Below, piece by piece: positions 7,899-16,858 of a DNA stretch of 64,000 nt (position 1 is the first letter of the stretch; each line of letters opens with the position of its first letter). A program made the position numbers and the translations under genes. Source of the stretch: Acidimicrobiales bacterium (lineage in GTDB: Bacteria > Actinomycetota > Acidimicrobiia > Acidimicrobiales > Iamiaceae); NCBI GenBank assembly GCA_035547835.1, contig DASZTW010000001.1, positions 124,001 to 188,000 on the forward strand, in the 5' to 3' direction. Under the pieces are notes generated by a model that searched no databases, was not told the origin of the DNA, and saw only the letters and a program-made list of their open reading frames with translations.

Positions 7899-9443
7899 AT
7901 GCCCCGACTCGCCGCGACGCTTGACGCGCCGGATGGCGGATCGGCACCTGCACGCCGCCGGCGCCTCACGGATGCCCGCTGGCTGATCGTCATCTTCGTG
8001 GTGGCCGTCGCCATCGTGCGGCTGCCGAGCTTCGTCCACCAGCTCTACGACCCGGACGAAGCGGCCATCGCCGTGCAAGGCATCGGCCTCGAGCGCGGCG
8101 GGGTCCTGTACGCAGACGTCATCGACCGCAAACCGCCACTCGCTCCCACCTTGTACGCCACCGCGTTCCGCCTCACCGGCACCCACGACCTGCGGCCGCT
8201 GCACGTGCTGGCTGCTCTCGAACTGGTCGGCGCCGCGCTGCTCATCGCCTGGGAGCTCCGTGAACGTGCCGGGCCCGAGGCGGGGCTGTGGGGCGGGTTG
8301 TTGTTGATCGGCGGCGCGCTCGCGCTCGTACCGCAAGACGCGCAAGCCGCCAATTTCAGCCAGCTCGCGCTCTTGCCAGGAGTCGCCGCCATCGTGTTGG
8401 CCCGACGGGACTCGGCGCGCGCGGTGGCGGGCGCGGGCGTGTGCGTCGCGATCGCCACCTTGACACGCCAGACGTGGGCCATCGGCGTCCTACCGGCGGC
8501 GTTCGCGGCGTGGTGGCACGGCGGGCGACGATGGACCCGTCCGGCGCTGGTCGTGGTCGCCACCCTGGCCGGGGTCGCCTCCGTGGGTCTGATGGTGCCG
8601 TTCGGGGCCTTCATCCACTGGACGTTCACCGGCAACGGGTCGCTCCTGTTCGACATCTCCCAGTTCGGTCACGTCTTCGCGTCGGCGTGGGCGAGCATCG
8701 GCCTGTTCGTGGCTGGTCACGCGCTCGCGCTCGCGCTGGTCGGGCTCCGCCGATGGCACCGCGACGAAGCCGACTTGTGGTTGTGGGGATTGTGCGGGTT
8801 GCTGTCGGTGATGGCCGGCGCCCGCTTCTTCGGCCACTACTGGCTCCAGTTCCTCCCTGCACTCGTGCTGCTGGCAGCGCCTGCGGTGCCGGGCCTGACG
8901 CGGCGCTGGAAGTCCGCCGCGGGCGGGCTGCTGGGCATCACGGCCGTCGTCTATTTCGTGCTGGCATGCTTCCCCGACCAGATCCATCGGCTCCCCGACG
9001 CGACGCGCATCGCGGCGGTCGTCCGCGCCCACAGCACCTCACACGACCGGGTGGGCGTGTGGGGCTCGTACCCGGAGGTGTACTGGCTGGCAGACCGGCT
9101 CCCCGCGGCCGGCCTGATCCACACTGATTTCGTGGTCGGGAAGTCCGCCGGTCGCCTGGAGAGCCCAGCGACGTTGCGCGACGCGACGCCCGGGGCGATC
9201 GACAGCTACCTCGACGTCATGACCAACGAGCCCCCGAAGGTGTTCGTCGACACGTCGACCGCCGACTTGCGGGGCTACGGCCACTACCCCATCACCGTGC
9301 TGCCGGGGCTGGCACGCCTGATCCGCACCGAATACCACCACATCGGCGTCGTGAACGGCGTGACGATCTACGAGCGGAACGCGCCGGCCCCCCGCAGGAA
9401 CCCCGACGACAGCCCGTACACCGTCGACACCGGCACGCCCTGA
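7899..9443 (+). CDS. GT-C-fold membrane glycosyltransferase-like protein (PMT_2/ArnT-like)
   Basis: Multi-pass membrane protein of 514 residues with about nine to eleven hydrophobic segments. A first-loop acidic pair, YDPDEAA, sits just after the first membrane helix. That loop is the typical catalytic position in GT-C enzymes, which transfer sugars from polyprenyl-phosphate donors to an exported acceptor. The C-terminal 110 residues form a soluble, probably periplasmic, domain. It is divergent from the EEP gene with only 23 bp between starts, so the two promoters must overlap. The acceptor is unknown. Confidence 0.72.
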   Translation: MPRLAATLDAPDGGSAPARRRRLTDARWLIVIFVVAVAIVRLPSFVHQLYDPDEAAIAVQGIGLERGGVLYADVIDRKPPLAPTLYATAFRLTGTHDLRPLHVLAALELVGAALLIAWELRERAGPEAGLWGGLLLIGGALALVPQDAQAANFSQLALLPGVAAIVLARRDSARAVAGAGVCVAIATLTRQTWAIGVLPAAFAAWWHGGRRWTRPALVVVATLAGVASVGLMVPFGAFIHWTFTGNGSLLFDISQFGHVFASAWASIGLFVAGHALALALVGLRRWHRDEADLWLWGLCGLLSVMAGARFFGHYWLQFLPALVLLAAPAVPGLTRRWKSAAGGLLGITAVVYFVLACFPDQIHRLPDATRIAAVVRAHSTSHDRVGVWGSYPEVYWLADRLPAAGLIHTDFVVGKSAGRLESPATLRDATPGAIDSYLDVMTNEPPKVFVDTSTADLRGYGHYPITVLPGLARLIRTEYHHIGVVNGVTIYERNAPAPRRNPDDSPYTVDTGTP

Positions 9444-9482
9444 GCGCGGCCGCGCCTTCGCGAGGTGACGGGAGAGAGCCGG

Positions 9483-11825
9483 TCAGGTCAGAGCTTCGGG
9501 CAACGGCTCGGCGTGCACGATCGCCAGCCGTTTGGTGGCACGCGTGAGCGCGACGTACAGCGCCCGCATCCCTTGCGCTTCCTCCGACGCGATCCGTGAC
9601 GGCTCCACGACGACGGTGGCGTCGAGCTCCAAGCCCTTCACCAAACCGACCGGCACGACCGTCACTTGGTGGTCGAGGCCTTGGGCGAACGCGTGGCCGT
9701 GATCGATGCCGCGCTCGTCGAGGCCTTCGTCGACCACGTCGACCAACGAACCAGGACAGATCACCGCCACGTTCCCGGCGCCGACCGCCGCGACCTCGTC
9801 GCGGACCGACGCAGCGATCGCGTCGAGCAGGCCTGCGGCGGCGGCGCGCACCACCGTCGGCGGATCACCGTCTTCGCGGACCGCCACCGGGGGTGCCAGC
9901 TCGGGCGCCGCCACCCGCAGCACGCGCGCCGCGAGCTCCATGTTGGGCGCCGGCAACCGGTAACCGACCGTGAGCTCAGCGCGCTGCGACGGCCGCCGTT
10001 GCGGCAAGTAGTCGAGGATCTCTTCCCAGTCGGCGTGCGCCCACGCACCGGTGGCCTGGGCGATGTCACCGACCACGGTCATCGATCCGTTCAAGGACCG
10101 GCGGGCCAGCATCCGCAGCTGCATCGGCGAGAGGTCCTGCGCTTCGTCGACCACGATGTGGCCGTACGTGCGGACCTCGTCACTTCGGTCCTTGGGCCGC
10201 GGACCGAGCACCGCGCGGGCCTCGTCGAGCAGCGGCACGTCGTCGTTGGTCCACACGACCTCGTCGACCGACGCGGCCCGGAGTCGGTACAGGCCGTCGA
10301 TCTGGTCGCCAGAGAGCCGCCGCCCCGCGGCCAGGCGCAGCAACGCCTTGGAGCCGAACAGATCGTGGAGCAGCTGCGCGGGGGTCAGCACCGGCCACAT
10401 CCACTCGAGCGCCTCGCGCACCTCGGTGGTGCGCCGCAGCGCGCGGCGCAGCTCACCTGGGTCAACCGGCGTGCGCGAACGCTCGGCAAGCGCCTCGAAC
10501 AGACGCTGCTCCACGAACTTCCGGCCCGCGTTGTGGGTGCGGAAGCGTCGACGGGCCTCGGCGACGATCGGCTCGGTGGCGTCGGCCGGCAGGCGCAAGA
10601 CCTGCACGCCGTGCGGCACGAGGAGCTGGTGGCGGAGCGGCCGCTGGCGATCGCGCACCGCCTTCGCCAGCACCGGCGCCATGACCTCGTCGCCCTTCAC
10701 ACGGGCGACGTCCTGGCGGTCGTTGCCGCGCACGCGCACATGGTCGATCAAGTCGGGAAGAACCACCAGCTCGACGCCAGCTTCGCCGAGGGACGGCAGC
10801 ACCTGCTCGATGTACGACAAGAACAGGCGGTTCGGGCCGACCACGAGCACGCCTTGGTCCTCGAGCGGAAAGCGGTGCGTGTAGAGCAGGTAGGCCGCGC
10901 GGTGCAACGCCACCACGGTCTTGCCGGTGCCCGGACCACCCTGCACCACCAACACGCCCGGCAGCGACGCGCGGATGATCTCGTCCTGCTCGCCTTGGAT
11001 CGTGGCGACGATGTCGCCGAGCTTGCCGGTCCGGGCGGTCTCCAGCGCCCGCATGAGGGCGCCGTGGCCCTGCACGTCGCCCCGCCCCAGCTCTTGCGCG
11101 AAGCGACCGAACAGCTCGTCGTCGAGGTCGAGCAGCGTACGGCCCCGCGAGGTGAAGTGACGCCGGCGCGCCAGCCCCATCGGGTGCGGGCCGGTGGCCC
11201 GGTAGAACGGCTCGGCCACCGGCGCACGCCAGTCGACCACCACCGGCTCCTGGTGCTCGTCGGCCACCGCGATGCGCCCGATGTAATAGGCGGGTCCGAA
11301 CTCGACCCGCGCGTCGTTCGCCGTGCCGTGCGCGCCGTTGGCGCCCGCACTACCCGGGGCGGTGTCGGCCAGGGCGGTGTCGGCCGGGGCGGCCGGGGCG
11401 ACGCCTTGGCCGTCGGTGCTGGCAGGTGTGCCGGTCGCGGTGCCGATCGTGTGGGCCGACGCGGTGCCGTTGGTGCCGGCCGCGCCGTTTGGTCCTGAAC
11501 CGCTCGCGGCCGCGCCGTTCGGGTCTGCGCCGTTCGACTCGGGCCCGACATAGCGACCTTGGCGGAGGCGGCCGGCGGCCAGCTCGGCGGGGTCCTGGTC
11601 GATCCGTCCGAACACCAGCGACGCGTCGCCGAGTTGGAGGTCGCTCAGCCGGTTGGCGATGGTCTCGTTGATGACCTCGCGCTCGTAGCGAGCTTGGAAC
11701 GTGCCGCCCCTGCCCACTTCGACCATGTCGGAGAGGCGCTTGGCAGATTCCCGTGCCGCGTCGAGGCACTCGTACGCGTGATCGACGTAGGACTGCTCAG
11801 CTGCCAGCTCTGGATGAACCGTCAA
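9483..11825 (-). CDS. HelD-like UvrD/SF1 helicase (RNA polymerase-associated type)
   Basis: SF1 helicase of 780 residues with the HelD layout: an N-terminal coiled-coil arm (about 1-65), Walker A GGPGTGKT at 296-303, VVDEAQDLSPMQ and the C-terminal VALTRATKRL motif. Actinobacterial and Bacillus relatives (HelD, HelR) bind RNA polymerase and free stalled enzyme; some give rifampicin tolerance. An Ala/Gly/Thr/Asn-rich stretch at about residues 96-171 is inserted between RYVGP and RVEFGPAYYIGR. It has no structural motif and looks like low-complexity expansion. The start is a TTG at 11825 with GAGG 7 nt upstream; no better start exists nearby. The DNA-repair helicase IV role is the alternative. 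Confidence 0.82.
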   Translation of the reverse strand: MTVHPELAAEQSYVDHAYECLDAARESAKRLSDMVEVGRGGTFQARYEREVINETIANRLSDLQLGDASLVFGRIDQDPAELAAGRLRQGRYVGPESNGADPNGAAASGSGPNGAAGTNGTASAHTIGTATGTPASTDGQGVAPAAPADTALADTAPGSAGANGAHGTANDARVEFGPAYYIGRIAVADEHQEPVVVDWRAPVAEPFYRATGPHPMGLARRRHFTSRGRTLLDLDDELFGRFAQELGRGDVQGHGALMRALETARTGKLGDIVATIQGEQDEIIRASLPGVLVVQGGPGTGKTVVALHRAAYLLYTHRFPLEDQGVLVVGPNRLFLSYIEQVLPSLGEAGVELVVLPDLIDHVRVRGNDRQDVARVKGDEVMAPVLAKAVRDRQRPLRHQLLVPHGVQVLRLPADATEPIVAEARRRFRTHNAGRKFVEQRLFEALAERSRTPVDPGELRRALRRTTEVREALEWMWPVLTPAQLLHDLFGSKALLRLAAGRRLSGDQIDGLYRLRAASVDEVVWTNDDVPLLDEARAVLGPRPKDRSDEVRTYGHIVVDEAQDLSPMQLRMLARRSLNGSMTVVGDIAQATGAWAHADWEEILDYLPQRRPSQRAELTVGYRLPAPNMELAARVLRVAAPELAPPVAVREDGDPPTVVRAAAAGLLDAIAASVRDEVAAVGAGNVAVICPGSLVDVVDEGLDERGIDHGHAFAQGLDHQVTVVPVGLVKGLELDATVVVEPSRIASEEAQGMRALYVALTRATKRLAIVHAEPLPEALT

Positions 11826-11936
11826 TGCAAGGCCTCAGGTGCAAAGGGTGACCGACCATGTTACTGGCCCGGCCTCGCGTAGCCGCATCCGCGCTCCGCA
11901 CCGCCGTCGGCGCGACGCACCACTAGGTTGGCCGTG

Positions 11937-13025
11937 ATGACCAGCCCCGACCCGCGCCTCGCCGACAGCCCCTTCCTGCGGGCCTGCCGGGGCGAGGCCG
12001 CGGCGCACGTGCCGGTGTGGTTCATGCGCCAGGCAGGTCGGGCACTGCCCGAGTACCGCGCCAAGCGTGGGACGGGCACGATCCTCGACGCCATCCGCCA
12101 ACCCGAGCTCGCCACCGAGCTCACGTTGCAGCCGGTCCGCCGCTACGGCGTCGACGCGGCGATCTTGTTCTCCGACATCGTGGTGCCGGTTGCGGCCATC
12201 GGCTTCGGCGTCGACATCCAGCCGGGCGTCGGGCCGGTGGTCGACCACCCCTTCCGCTCGGCCGCCGATCTGGAACGCCTCCGGCCGCTCGACCCCGACG
12301 CCGACGTCCCGTACGTGCAGGAGACGGTGAAGAACCTGGTCGGCGAGCTGGGCGACACGCCGCTCATCGGGTTCGCCGGGGCGCCGTTCACCGTGGCCAG
12401 CTACCTGGTCGAAGGGCGAACGTCGCGCACGTACCTGCACACCAAGTCGTTGATGTACGGAGAGCCCGCGCTGTGGGCGCAGCTGCTCGATCGGCTCGCC
12501 GACCTCGCACTGGTGGGGCTGCGCGCACAAGTCGAGGCGGGCGCCTCGGCCGTGCAGCTGTTCGACAGCTGGGCGGGCGCGCTCGACCGCGCCGATTACG
12601 AGCGCCACGTCCTGCCCGCCACCCGCAAAGTGCTCGAGGGGATCGCCGACCTCGGCGTGCCCCGGATCCATTTCGGCGTCGGCACGGGCGAGCTGCTCCC
12701 GTCGCTGCGCGACGCCGGCGCCGACGTGGTCGGCATCGACTGGCATGTGCTCCTCGACGACGCCCGCGCGCGCCTCGGGCCCGACGTCTCGCTGCAGGGC
12801 AACCTCGACCCCGCCTGCCTGCTGGCGCCGTGGGACGTCGTGGCCCAGCGGACGCGCGACGTCCTGCGCCGGGCCGGCGGCCACCCCGGTCACGTGTTCA
12901 ACCTGGGCCACGGGGTGCTGCCCGAAGTCGACCCCGAAGTGCTGCACCAAGTGGTGGAGTTGGTGCATGCCGAGGGCCGCACCGACGGCACGGTGTCCGA
13001 AGCCGTGGCTGCCACCGGCGGCTGA
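11937..13025 (+). CDS. hemE: Uroporphyrinogen decarboxylase
   Basis: Converts uroporphyrinogen III to coproporphyrinogen III by removing four acetate carboxyls, in the cytoplasm. The family signature [13 protein letters not shown] is near the N-terminus, followed by the LFSDIVVP loop, the GFAGAPFT motif and the C-terminal [10 protein letters not shown] segment. The length of 362 residues is normal. ATG at 11937 is preferred; GTG at 11934 and TTG at 11928 are in frame just before it. It is the first gene of a heme operon: hemH starts 8 bp after its stop and hemG overlaps hemH. Confidence 0.95.
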   Translation: MTSPDPRLADSPFLRACRGEAAAHVPVWFMRQAGRALPEYRAKRGTGTILDAIRQPELATELTLQPVRRYGVDAAILFSDIVVPVAAIGFGVDIQPGVGPVVDHPFRSAADLERLRPLDPDADVPYVQETVKNLVGELGDTPLIGFAGAPFTVASYLVEGRTSRTYLHTKSLMYGEPALWAQLLDRLADLALVGLRAQVEAGASAVQLFDSWAGALDRADYERHVLPATRKVLEGIADLGVPRIHFGVGTGELLPSLRDAGADVVGIDWHVLLDDARARLGPDVSLQGNLDPACLLAPWDVVAQRTRDVLRRAGGHPGHVFNLGHGVLPEVDPEVLHQVVELVHAEGRTDGTVSEAVAATGG

Positions 13026-13033
13026 CGACCACG

Positions 13034-13993
13034 ATGGCGGCCCGCTCCGACCACCGCACCGGTGTGGTGGTGATGGCCTACGGCTCGCCCGCGTCGTCCG
13101 ACGACCTCGAGGCGTACTACACCCACATCCGCCGCGGGCGCGCGCCGACCGACGAGCAACTCGCCAACCTCCGCGCTCGCTACGACGCGCTCGGCGGCGT
13201 GTCGACCCTGGCCGCCCGCACCACGGCCCAGCGCGCCGCGCTCGCGGCGGCGTTGGAACGCCAGGCGCCGGGGAGGTTCGACGTGGTCGCCGGCAACAAG
13301 CACGCGGCGCCGTTCATCGAAGACGGTGTCCGCGAGCTGGCCGGTCGGGGTGTCGGCGACGTCGTCACGGTGGTGCTCGCACCGCACTGGTCGGCCGGCT
13401 CGGTCGGCGAGTACGAGCAGCGGGCCGCCGCAGCGTGTGACGAGCACGGGATCCGCGTCGGCCACGTCCACCAATGGCACCTGTTGCCGGAGCTCATCGA
13501 CTTCCAAGCCCGCGCCGTTCGGGCCACGCTCGACGGGCTCGGAACACCCGAAGCGGCCACGAAAGTGCTGTTCACGGCCCACTCGTTGCCGGAACGGGTG
13601 CTTGTCGGCGACCCGTACCCCGAGCAGCTCCGCGCGTCGGCGTCTGCCGTTGCGGCTTCCGCCGGGCTCCACCCCTGGGCCGGCTGGGCGATCTGCTGGC
13701 AGTCTGCCGGCGCCACCCCCGAGCCGTGGCGCGGGCCCGACGTGCTCCACCTCATCCGCGAGCTGGCCGCCACCGGACGGGCCGAGGGTGTGGTCGTCTG
13801 CCCGCAGGGGTTCACGTCGGACCACCTCGAGGTGGCCTACGACCTCGACATCGAAGCGGCTGCGGTCGCGGCGGAGGTCGAGCTGGCGTTCGGCCGTACC
13901 CCCGTGCTGAACGACGACCCGGTGGTGCTCGGCGCGCTGGCTGCCAAGGTCGCCGCCATCGCCGACGGCCACGACGAGGCGGTGGCCCGATGA
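13034..13993 (+). CDS. hemH: Ferrochelatase (coproporphyrin/protoporphyrin type)
   Basis: Inserts ferrous iron into a porphyrin. In Actinobacteria and Firmicutes the enzyme of this type (CpfC) usually acts on coproporphyrin III. The 319 residues carry the catalytic-His region FTAHSLPERV and the C-terminal CPQGFTSDHLEVAYDLD motif, which holds the conserved Glu. The ATG at 13034 lies 8 bp after hemE, and the TGA overlaps the ATG of hemG by 4 bp (ATGA), which suggests translational coupling. Confidence 0.94.
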   Translation: MAARSDHRTGVVVMAYGSPASSDDLEAYYTHIRRGRAPTDEQLANLRARYDALGGVSTLAARTTAQRAALAAALERQAPGRFDVVAGNKHAAPFIEDGVRELAGRGVGDVVTVVLAPHWSAGSVGEYEQRAAAACDEHGIRVGHVHQWHLLPELIDFQARAVRATLDGLGTPEAATKVLFTAHSLPERVLVGDPYPEQLRASASAVAASAGLHPWAGWAICWQSAGATPEPWRGPDVLHLIRELAATGRAEGVVVCPQGFTSDHLEVAYDLDIEAAAVAAEVELAFGRTPVLNDDPVVLGALAAKVAAIADGHDEAVAR

Positions 13994-15564
13994 GCCCCAC
14001 CATCGCGGTCGTCGGCGGAGGGATCGCCGGGCTGGCGGCCGCCCACCGCCTCGCGCATGCCGGCGCCGACGTCGTGCTGTTCGAGCGAGACCGGCTCGGC
14101 GGCAAGATCCGGACCAGCGAGTTCGCCGGGCGACCGGTCGACGAGGCAGCCGACGCGTTCTTGATCCGGGTGCCGTGGGCGCTCGAGCTGGCCACGCACG
14201 TCGGCCTCGGCGACCGGCTCGTCGCCCCCGCCGCCCGCAACGCGTACGTGGTGGTCGAGGGTCAGCTCCGCCCGTTCCCCGACGCGCAACTGCTCGGTGT
14301 GCCCACCGACCTCGACGCCCTCGCCTCGTCCGGCGTGCTCACTGCGGCGGGCGTCGACGCGGCCCGCCACGACCTCGACCACCCGGCGCCGCCGCCCGAC
14401 GGCGACGTGGCCATCGGGCCGTACTTGCGGCGACGGCTGGGCGACGAAGTGGTCGACCGCCTGGTCGGACCGCTCGTCGGTGGCATCAACGCGGGCGACA
14501 TCGACCAGCTCTCGCTGGCCGCCGTCACCCCCCAGATCGACGCCGCCGTGCGCGATCCCGACGAACGGAGCCTGATCCGCGCCGCGGCAGCGATGCGCGC
14601 CCGGGCCGCCGCCGGCGGGGCTGGCGGCGGTGCGGCCGACCGCGGGACGGGCGAGCCCGCAACGCACGAGGGCGGGAATCCCGCCGCCGACGCGACAGCG
14701 GCCCGGGGTCGAGCCGTCGGCCGGCCGAACGCAGGTGCGGCCACCGGCACGACAGGCGAGCCCGCAACGCACGCGGGCGGGAGTTCGGGAAGCGGCCAGC
14801 CGTCGCCGGTGTTCAACGCACCCGCACGCGGCATGGGCCAGCTCGTCGACGCGCTGGCCAACGAGCTCGCCAGCCTCGGCGTGGCCGTGCGGCTCGGCAC
14901 CGAGGTCGTGGCGATCGAGCCGGGTCCGGGCGCCGGAGGTTGGGCGCTCGCGCTGTCGACCGGACCCTCGATCGACGTCGACGGCGTGGTGGTGGCTACG
15001 CCTGCTCGTGCGGCTGGCGGGCTGCTCGGTGACCTGGCACCGGAGGGCAGCGAGTTCCTGAGCGAGGTCGAGCATGCCTCGGTCGCCTTGGTCACGCTGG
15101 CGTTCCAGCCAGGCGACCTCGGGCCGCTCGATGGCTCGGGCTTCCTCGTCCCGCGATCCGAAGGGTGGCTGGTGACGGCGTGTTCGTGGTCGTCGTCGAA
15201 GTGGGCGCACCTTGCGCCCGAGGCCGGCGACGGCACCGTGATCGTGCGGGCCTCGGTCGGGCGGGCCGGCGACCGCCGCTTCGACAACCTCGATGACGGT
15301 GAGCTGGTCGAACGGGTCGTCGACGACCTCCGCCGGGTCACCGAGGGCCTCGGTCAGCCGGCCGCCCAGCGGGTGAGCCGCTGGCCTCGGTCGTTCCCGC
15401 AATACGCACCCGGCCACCTGGATCGGGTCGACGCGCTCGAGGCCGAGTTGACCGAACGCCACCCGAGCGTGACCGTGGCCGGTGCTGCCCTTCGAGGCGT
15501 CGGGGTGCCCGCCTGCATCCACAGCGGCCAGCAAGCCGCCGACGCCGTCCTCCGCGCCACCTGA
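13990..15564 (+). CDS. hemG: Coproporphyrinogen/protoporphyrinogen oxidase, HemG/HemY (CgoX) type
   Basis: FAD-dependent oxidase that aromatises the porphyrinogen ring. The N-terminal dinucleotide fold is VVGGGIAGLAAAHRLA, followed by RLGGKIRT and the C-terminal FAD motif region IHSGQQAADAV. A GXXG-type ARGMGQLVDALA stretch sits mid-protein. The 524 residues exceed the usual 450-480 because of an Ala/Gly-rich insertion at about residues 200-275. The insertion contains two in-frame copies of GEPATH (DNA repeats at 14650-14667 and 14755-14772). The order hemE-hemH-hemY matches the Bacillus-type heme operon. No hemQ/chdC decarboxylase is in the window. Confidence 0.9.
   Translation: MSPTIAVVGGGIAGLAAAHRLAHAGADVVLFERDRLGGKIRTSEFAGRPVDEAADAFLIRVPWALELATHVGLGDRLVAPAARNAYVVVEGQLRPFPDAQLLGVPTDLDALASSGVLTAAGVDAARHDLDHPAPPPDGDVAIGPYLRRRLGDEVVDRLVGPLVGGINAGDIDQLSLAAVTPQIDAAVRDPDERSLIRAAAAMRARAAAGGAGGGAADRGTGEPATHEGGNPAADATAARGRAVGRPNAGAATGTTGEPATHAGGSSGSGQPSPVFNAPARGMGQLVDALANELASLGVAVRLGTEVVAIEPGPGAGGWALALSTGPSIDVDGVVVATPARAAGGLLGDLAPEGSEFLSEVEHASVALVTLAFQPGDLGPLDGSGFLVPRSEGWLVTACSWSSSKWAHLAPEAGDGTVIVRASVGRAGDRRFDNLDDGELVERVVDDLRRVTEGLGQPAAQRVSRWPRSFPQYAPGHLDRVDALEAELTERHPSVTVAGAALRGVGVPACIHSGQQAADAVLRAT
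14650..14772. repeat. Pair of 18-bp direct repeats in hemG
   Basis: The 18-bp sequence GGCGAGCCCGCAACGCAC occurs at 14650-14667 and again at 14755-14772. The offset of exactly 105 bp (35 codons) keeps the frame, and near-identical bases continue for about 10 bp after each copy. Both copies lie in the Ala/Gly-rich insertion of hemG, which suggests growth by slippage or unequal recombination. Confidence 0.7.
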
Positions 15565-15624
15565 AGGTCAGTCCCCCCGCTCCGACCGCCAGCACCGACT
15601 GGCGCGCGCACCCCCCACCCCTGC

Positions 15625-15665
15625 TGTGAGCACAAACCCACCTCCCAGGTGGCCAAGTGCTCACA
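15625..15665. terminator. Nested hairpin between convergent hemG and dienelactone hydrolase
   Basis: TGTGAGCAC (15625-15633) pairs perfectly with GTGCTCACA (15657-15665). Inside it CCACCT (15638-15643) pairs with AGGTGG (15647-15652) around a 3-nt loop. There is no T-run. The place between two gene ends that face each other (15564 and 15685) suits a bidirectional terminator or insulating hairpin. Confidence 0.5.
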
Positions 15666-15684
15666 ACACGGATGGGTTCGAGGG

Positions 15685-16422
15685 TCAGAGGTGGGTGCGG
15701 AACCAGTCGAGGGTGCGGGGCCAGGCGTCGGCCGCGCTGGCCTGGTGGAAGTGTTGCGGGCGGGCGTCGTTGAAGAACCCGTGACCGGCCTCGGCGTAGC
15801 GCACCACCTCGGCGTCGACACCGGCGGGGGCGTCGGAGGCCAGGCGGGCGCGCAACGTCTCGACATCCTCGGCGGGGATCGACTGGTCCTGGTCGCCGAA
15901 CAGGCCGAGCCACGGCGTGGCCAACTGCCCCACCCGCTCGATCAGCGAGGGGTAGGTGGGCCCGCGACCGGTGACGATCCCTCCGCCGTAGTAACCGACC
16001 GCGGCGCCGAGGCGGCGGGTCGTCGCCACCAGGAACGTCACCCGCCCGCCGAAGCAGTACCCGACGATGGCCGTGTGGTCGGCGGCGACACCCGACGCCA
16101 GGACGTGGCCGAGCGTGGCGTCGACATCCATCAAGATGCGGTCGTCGTCGAGCGCGGCGAAGTGCGGAGCGATGCGGGCGAAGTCGCCCTCGTAGTCCAT
16201 CTCGGGTGAGCCCGTTCGATGGAAGATCGCCGGCGCCACGGCCAAGTAGCCCTCGGCCGCGAACCGGTCGGCGAGGTCGCGGATGTGATCGGTCACGCCA
16301 AATGCCTCTTGGATCACGATCACCGCAGAGCTCACCGAACCTTCCGGAGCGGCTTCGTACACGGGCATGGGTCCGTCGGGGGTGTGGAGCTCGATGGTCC
16401 TGGTAGCTGGGGTGCCGGCCAT
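15685..16422 (-). CDS. Dienelactone hydrolase family protein
   Basis: Alpha/beta hydrolase of 245 residues. The dienelactone-hydrolase triad is visible: the Cys nucleophile in GYCFGGR, the Asp in FGDQDQSIP and the His in EAGHGFFND, plus the early Glu of VIQEAFGV that activates the Cys in this family. Members open lactones in aromatic-ring breakdown, but many have other or unknown substrates. ATG at 16422 gives a family-length N-terminus. The reading frame stays open upstream only because the tandem-repeat block has no stop codons on this strand. It converges on hemG. Confidence 0.88.
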   Translation of the reverse strand: MAGTPATRTIELHTPDGPMPVYEAAPEGSVSSAVIVIQEAFGVTDHIRDLADRFAAEGYLAVAPAIFHRTGSPEMDYEGDFARIAPHFAALDDDRILMDVDATLGHVLASGVAADHTAIVGYCFGGRVTFLVATTRRLGAAVGYYGGGIVTGRGPTYPSLIERVGQLATPWLGLFGDQDQSIPAEDVETLRARLASDAPAGVDAEVVRYAEAGHGFFNDARPQHFHQASAADAWPRTLDWFRTHL

Positions 16423-16858
16423 GCGTCGCACCTTAGGTCCGCGCCGATCGGCAGCGTCGGGCGCCACGACCGCCCGACGGCTGCGATCGCCCGCGGCAAC
16501 CACCGCCACGATGCCCCCGCGCGACCCCACCAACCAAAGGCCCTCCCCACCACCGCGACCGCCCGACCGCCGCGATCGCCCGCGGCAACCATCGCCACGA
16601 CGCCCCCGCGCGACCCCACCAACCGACGGCGCTCCCCACCACCGCGACCGCCGGACCGCCGCGATCGCCCGCGGCAACCACCGCCACGCCCCCGCGCGAC
16701 CCCACCAACCGACGGCGCTCCCCACCACCGCGACCGCCGGACCAAGCAACCAGGGGCCGGACCAAGCAACCAGGGGCCGGCCAGGCAACCAGGGGCCGGC
16801 CAAGTGACGAGCCGTCGACTGCGGGCCGACCGTCGCCAAGTGCCAACATGCACACGCC
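16423..16858. repeat. 436-bp non-coding block with two tandem repeat arrays
   Basis: This is the only gene-free stretch above 300 bp. From 16483 there are three copies of an 89-bp unit beginning GCGATCGCCCGCGGCAACCA (starts at 16483, 16572 and 16661; the third lacks 3 bases). They are followed by three copies of a 20-bp unit, ACCAAGCAACCAGGGGCCGG (16741, 16761, and a variant at 16781). The block separates the divergent dienelactone hydrolase and lnt genes, so it must hold both promoters or sit between them. Reading frames run through it on both strands, but nothing in them looks like protein. Confidence 0.85.

Noticed and set aside
16483-16800. Tandem repeats considered as a CRISPR array
   Set aside because: Units follow each other directly with no unique spacers and are 89 and 20 bp long, so it is not a CRISPR.
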